Of a DNA stretch of 13,431 bases, positions 9,095 through 13,431 are shown one piece after another; within the stretch, counting starts at the first letter, position 1, and each line of letters starts with the position of its first letter. Under the pieces are notes generated by a model. That model saw only the letters and a program-made list of their open reading frames with translations. It did no database searches and had not been told where the DNA came from. Both the position numbers and the translations under genes were made by a program. The DNA is taken from positions 4,589 to 18,019 of the forward strand of contig JAAAVE010000289.1 in the NCBI GenBank assembly GCA_015679605.1, given 5' to 3'. This DNA comes from Podila epigama (Eukaryota; Mortierellomycota; Mortierellomycetes; Mortierellales; Mortierellaceae).

Positions 9095-9338
9095 GGTGGG
9101 TAAAGATGTTATGGAGTGGAGATGAGGCGAAGTCGGAAAATTACAAGTTCGCCGGATCTCTTTTTTTTAATTGTGGAATGGGATGTCCGAAATAGTTGAT
9201 GGAAATAAAGAATTTATCATGATTGCAGGAAATAGTGTTTGTTGTGGGACGCTTTATGAGAGTGCAGACAAGGCAACTTTCTTTCTATTGCATCCTTTAC
9301 TCATCCATTGAACATAAAAAGGACGCACCCTTTCAGAC
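9095..9338. promoter_or_regulatory. Divergent promoter between complex I subunit and SMARCD genes
   Basis: Only 244 bp separate the two start codons, which point away from each other, so both promoters must overlap here unless unseen leader exons extend them. A T-run lies at about 9162-9168 and an A-rich patch near 9200-9215 (GGAAATAAAG). I see no clear TATA box or long palindrome. Confidence 0.55.
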
Positions 9339-11368
9339 ATGGATCCAGCCAAGAAGCGAGCCTCCACTGCGGACCAACAACCAGTGCTTGTCACCAAAGC
9401 CAAAAGGAAGCGTCCTAATGATAACCAAATCTCATCCAAGGCATGTTCCTCTCGTGACATTTTGTTCCCAATCCAGGCAACCATAATACTGAAAAAGATT
9501 CTAAAATCAGTTGACACCTTGTCAATAACACACAGGTTATTTGAACCCTGTTCACAAACCAGGACCTCGTGTTTTTGTTGATGAGACTTTCTAACCTTTG
9601 GTCTTATATTTTCTCATTCGTCCCTTTTTCCATGAAATGCAACATAGATTGAGGCTATTGTTCCTGAATCAAGATTGTACACAGAGCTTTTGGAGTATGA
9701 AAAAAAGCTGGACGCTACCATCATGAGAAAGCGTCTCGATTTGGCAGAGACTCTGAGCAAGCCTGTCAAGGTAAGATGCACATCCTACAAGCAAGGATTG
9801 GATCACGCCTTTTTTTCTTTGTTTTTCTCTGACTAGGAGGAGGTCCGCGTATATTCACTTCGCTCTATGGGCTTGTAAATGATATCTGACATACTATTTA
9901 ACTTTCTTCCTTTAGACAAAGCGTACACTTCGCATCTTCATTTCCAACCTTTCACACGATCAGGATGCACTCGAGTCAGAGGATGAAGAAGCAAAGCTGG
10001 ACAGTGGACCAACACCTTCCTGGACTCTTAAGATCGAAGGACGCCTGGTCGATGTAATTTTTTTTCTTTTTTTTATTTTCCTCTTTTTTTTATGGATGGG
10101 TAGGGAGCGAAAGAGCATTCACCTAACGACATTACTTGCCACCTTGATTTTTATACTCGTGCATTGAAAAAAAAAAATCCATCAATCTCCTCAGGAGGCG
10201 AATGCTTCAGCATACAAGAACAAGCAGACTAGCCGCAAATTCTCGAGCTTTTTCAGATCTGTGATGATTGAACTGGACCGTGACTCGAATCTGTACCCTA
10301 ACGGCAATTTCGTGGAATGGCATAAATCACCCAACGTTGCAGATGTGGACGGATTTGAAGTGAAGCGCCACGGCGACGAGAACGTCAAGGTCAAGGTGAT
10401 TCTTCACGTCGACAATTCACCAGAGCGTTTCAAGCTGAGCCCAGAATTGGCAGATGTGTTGGCGGTCGATGTGGAGACCCGGCCAGGCATTATGTTGGCG
10501 CTCTGGCAGTACATCAAGTTCCACCAGTTGCAGGATCCCGAGGACAAGCGCAACATTGTGTGTGACCAAAAGCTAGCGGCTTTGTTCAACCAACCAAAAA
10601 TCTCTTTCCCTGCCCTCCCAGAACTCATTGGTCGGTTCCTGGCGCCCCCAGATCCGATTGTCCTAGAGTACACTGTGCGAGTTGACAAACCATACCACCT
10701 TTCACCACACTGCTACGATCTCGATGTCGAGCTGGATGATCCTACCTTCAAGACCAAGATTTCGTCACTTCTTTCTTCCACATCATTGACAGCTGCGACG
10801 GCAGGAGGAGCAGGAGCAACATTATCAGCAGCAGCAGCAGCAGGAGGAGGAGTGAACAACAGCACATTACCAAAGGAGATTCACAACTATTCTGAGCAGA
10901 TTATGCAATATATCCAGAGCATGCAAAATTCGAAAACCAAGCGAGACTTTTTGCTCCGCTTTGCAAATGATCCAGCCGACTTTTTGGACAGATGGGTTGC
11001 AAGTCAAAGTAGAGACTTGGAGGTAAGAACACGCAAGATGTTTTCTCATACTTTTTTCATTTCTCATTTTCTCATTTTCTCGGATCAAACAAGGTGGAGA
11101 AGAAAGAAAAGAGAAGTTCTAATGTTGCCTTTCAACATCCTCCTGTTATTACATTGAAACTTAGGTCATTTTGGGTGAATCACACGTCAACTTGGAGGAT
11201 CAGCGTCGCTCAGAATTCTATAACCAGCAATGGGTAGACGAGGCTGTCTTCCACTACATGACTGCCAAGAACCAAAAGAAATTGCAAGAACTGCTCGGAG
11301 GCACAGCTCCCGTCCCCATTGCTCCACCACCTGCTGCAGGAGCTGCCTCCCATCCTCAGCACCGTTAA
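9339..11368 (+). CDS. SWI/SNF-RSC complex subunit with SWIB domain (SMARCD/BAF60, Snf12/Rsc6/Swp73)
   Basis: A non-catalytic core subunit of ATP-dependent chromatin remodellers in the nucleus, linking the ATPase complex to other subunits and factors. Exons: 9339-9440, 9648-9770, 9916-10053, 10195-11022 and 11165-11368, giving 464 aa (human SMARCD1 is about 515, the difference being mostly a longer N-terminus). An NLS-like KAKRKR lies near residue 20. Residues 35-121 carry the conserved IVPESRLY, KLDATIMRKRLD and LRIFISN blocks. RKFSSFFRSVMIELDRD follows, then the SWIB/MDM2-type domain at about 198-276 (RFKLSPELADVL to FLAPPDPI). The C-terminal helices hold KRDFLLRFANDPADFLDRW and EFYNQQWVDEAV, both typical. 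An Ala/Gly-rich insert sits at about 318-343. Intron 1 (9441-9647) uses a GC donor (AAG/GCATGT); no GT donor nearby keeps the frame. Which remodeller it joins cannot be told from sequence. Confidence 0.95.
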
Positions 11369-11625
11369 ATGTGAGGGGAGAGAAGCAGAGAATATCGTAC
11401 TCATGTGGAGGTTACTTTTTCTTTTTCCCCCCTTATTGTAATATTTGTTGTTCATGGATACATAAAAGAAAAAATTGAAGCAACCCTCGTGTCAAATGCG
11501 TACATGAACCTTTTTTTTTTGCCATTTTGGATGCCTGATTAACTTGGTATGACAACGATAATAACAATGCAGGAAATGAAGATTATATTTTTGGGTGGGG
11601 ACGATCATCTACTTCAGGTTGCTCT
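11369..11625. other. Convergent 3' spacer between SMARCD and the TPR gene
   Basis: A 257-bp stretch between two stop codons, with T-rich runs (11416-11432, 11511-11520) and an A/T-rich tract with ATACATAAAAG at about 11458-11468 that may help form the SMARCD mRNA end. No canonical AATAAA on either strand was noticed, and no gene is seen. Confidence 0.5.
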
Positions 11626-13305
11626 CTAGTTCATCTCTTCATCCTCGTCGTCTTCATACTCAATCTCGCCACCTTCAATTTCTGGTTGCTCAACCTCAGG
11701 TCCAATAACCTGTGAAATTGTCTCGAGCAACTCTTGTGTATGTTGCAACATAGGCTGGTCTGTTGATTCAGTCAAATGCCAGAGCTAAAAAGGATAAAAG
11801 CAAAAGGAAGGGCGTCAATACAATCAATACGACTAAAACATTCAGGCTTCAAAAAGCAAATGAACAAAAAAAAAAAAAAAAGATAGGATACCTTCACACA
11901 GGCATTTAGTGCCTCACGAGCATTCTCAAGTTGTTCTTTCCGTTCCTCATCAGCTGTGGGTGAGTTCTCATCAACTTCCTCGGCAGCAATGTAATTGGCC
12001 CAGCCAAAGAGGTATAACGTATCTGGCACCTGGTCGTTCTCCTCAATCAGTCCGTTCAATACCGTGAATGCTTCGTCGTACATGGCGGTCTCCAACAACA
12101 GCTTCACCAATGCCAAACGGGTCTCATAATCGGGTGTTGGTCCATCCTCTTCAGTGGCTATGAAAATTGAACAATCCAAAGGAGAGAAGAAAAAAAAAGA
12201 AAAAAAGTTCCAAAGTAAGATGATCAGTGTCAATGTACCCTTTTTCGCATGATGACTTGAACAAGCAAAAAACAACACGGTGATATGCATGCAATGCAAG
12301 GAGCCCACACTTACGATCTGATCCCAACCAAATGGCCAATCCTTGTGCCAATGCTGCCTTGGCTTCATCCACACGCTGCTGACTGAGTCTGACCGAGGCC
12401 AGGGTCTGGTATACTTCTGGCGTAATGGGCTCGATCTGCAATGCCTGTGCCAAATATGTCTCGCACTGTGATTCCGCATTAGGCTCAAAGCTATCACATA
12501 AGCAATTTTTTTTTCAGAGAATGGGGAGCAAAAACAAAAAAAAAACCATATAATGAACGATTAGAACATGATCACAATGTACAAGTATACATTATTGCAA
12601 AATAATCCTCTTGGGCATATCCTCTGTGTGCTCGTCCCATATGAGAAAATTTTTTAAAAAAATCACCATACCAGCAGTCTGTGAGATAGATATCTGTCAT
12701 GGAACAAAGTGCCGAAGAGATTTTGTTTGCCAAGGCCAAGTAGTCACTTCCTTTTGTCAGATCAACGGGCATGGAGGCCCGCTCGGCCAACATCAGGTTC
12801 ACACCTTGCTGAAAGTATTCGATCGCCTCCAATTGCTCTGACATCTGCCCAAGGTACATGAACTTTGAATATCCAGTGTTGGGTTGAATCCTGACACTCT
12901 CCAAAAAGTGCTAATCGTATTTTTTTAACGGTCGATTTGAGAGGACTGGATATTAGATAACAGCGATGACCGTTTGAAAACAAGATGCATGGCCACATGA
13001 CTTTGGGCAACAATACACAACCTATTGACGTTTTCATTTTCAAAAGTCTCTTTTTTTTTTACCTCCTTGGCCTCGTTGAAAAGCTCAAGTTCCACTTCAA
13101 TCGATCCTGCAGCCTCCAAGGCGCCCAGATGCTTGGGATTGAGTTGCAAGGCGCGCATAGCGAACTGGTGGGCGAGCTCAAACTCAAAGCGGTCGACAGC
13201 TTGTTGCGCCTGGGCAAGCAAGTCCTCGACAGTGTATGTTGGGGTTGGTGCTCCTCCTGTGCCTACAGGCCTGGCGCCGACCTTGGTGCGTTGGATCTTT
13301 CCCAT
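11626..13305 (-). CDS. ACL4: TPR-repeat protein, probable assembly chaperone of ribosomal protein L4 (Acl4-like)
   Basis: Exons in transcription order: 13305-13063, 12910-12672, 12490-12315, 12157-11892 and 11784-11626, all introns GT-AG, giving 360 aa (yeast Acl4 is about 387). The start is MGKIQRTKVGARPVG. TPR helix pairs follow: about 27-60 (DLLAQAQQAVDRFEFELAHQ, ALQLNPKHLGALE), 65-115 (LFNEAKEHFLESV, IQPNTGYSKFMYLGQM), a YLTDCCFEPNAESQCETYL block near 156-174, then VYQTLASVRLSQQRVDEAKA and later repeats to about 305. The tail is acidic (EIEYEDDEDEEMN). TPR superhelix plus acidic C-terminus and length fit Acl4, which binds newly made Rpl4 and escorts it to the nucleus for 60S assembly. TPR status is sure; the Acl4 label is from family memory and could be another small TPR protein. 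An in-frame ATG at 13347 would add 14 residues; the MGK start is preferred, with G at -3 and +4. Confidence 0.75.
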
Positions 13306-13431
13306 GACGACGGGTATGTAATGAAAATGAGTAATGAGAATGGACAAGGGAAGAAAGGTCGTGATGGACGAAGGAGGGGTTGAATGGGTATGAAAAAGGT
13401 GAAGAAATGACCAGTCCTGGGTGACAACCTT
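13306..13431. other. Upstream region of the TPR gene
   Basis: The last 126 bases lie upstream of the - strand TPR start. On the coding strand they are C/T-rich (the + strand is rich in GAA and GGA), like the leader of the beta'-COP gene. No further ORF or clear promoter element is seen before the window ends. Confidence 0.45.

Noticed and set aside
11772-12497. One long 241-codon - strand frame in the TPR gene
   Set aside because: It reads through two introns (12158-12314 and part of 11785-11891). Only 11892-12157 within it is coding in that frame; the upstream exon uses another frame.

Overview
The window is nuclear DNA from an intron-rich fungus. The protein matches and short, mostly GT-AG introns with A/T-rich tracts suggest an early-diverging lineage of the Mucoromycota/Mortierellomycota kind; this lineage guess is inference. 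No prokaryotic features, transposon ORFs, tRNA, rRNA or CRISPR array were seen. I rebuilt the gene models by hand from splice signals, reading-frame continuity and remembered family sequences. Every phase closes for all five genes.

Layout: (1) 1-877, upstream region and pyrimidine-rich leader. (2) 878-4953 (+), nine-exon gene for the COPI coat subunit beta'-COP (Sec27/COPB2), 953 aa. (3) 4954-6378, a 1.4 kb intergenic stretch full of simple repeats, ending in the promoter of the next gene. (4) 6379-7899 (+), four-exon gene for a 369-aa protein with an N-terminal ADF-H (coactosin/Abp1-type) actin-binding domain, a coiled coil and a C-terminal PH domain; one exon is only 14 nt. (5) 7900-8323, convergent 3' region with an AATAAA signal and a hairpin. 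(6) 8324-9094 (-), a very small four-exon gene for the 9.5 kDa/NDUFA3-type membrane-arm subunit of mitochondrial complex I, 67 aa, invisible to a simple ORF scan. (7) 9095-9338, 244-bp divergent promoter. (8) 9339-11368 (+), five-exon gene for a SWIB-domain SMARCD/BAF60 (Snf12/Rsc6/Swp73) chromatin-remodelling subunit, 464 aa, whose first intron has a GC donor. (9) 11369-11625, convergent spacer. (10) 11626-13305 (-), five-exon gene for a 360-aa TPR protein with an acidic tail, most like the Rpl4 assembly chaperone Acl4. (11) 13306-13431, its upstream region.

The genes are unrelated housekeeping genes (vesicle coat, actin/membrane adaptor, respiration, chromatin, ribosome assembly) in a compact fungal arrangement; nothing suggests a co-regulated cluster. 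I found no convincing new biological system. The best second-look items are gene-structure features (microexon, GC-AG intron, hidden tiny gene, ambiguous beta'-COP ends), the ADF-H/coiled-coil/PH architecture, and a repeat-rich spacer that may supply an alternative beta'-COP C-terminus.
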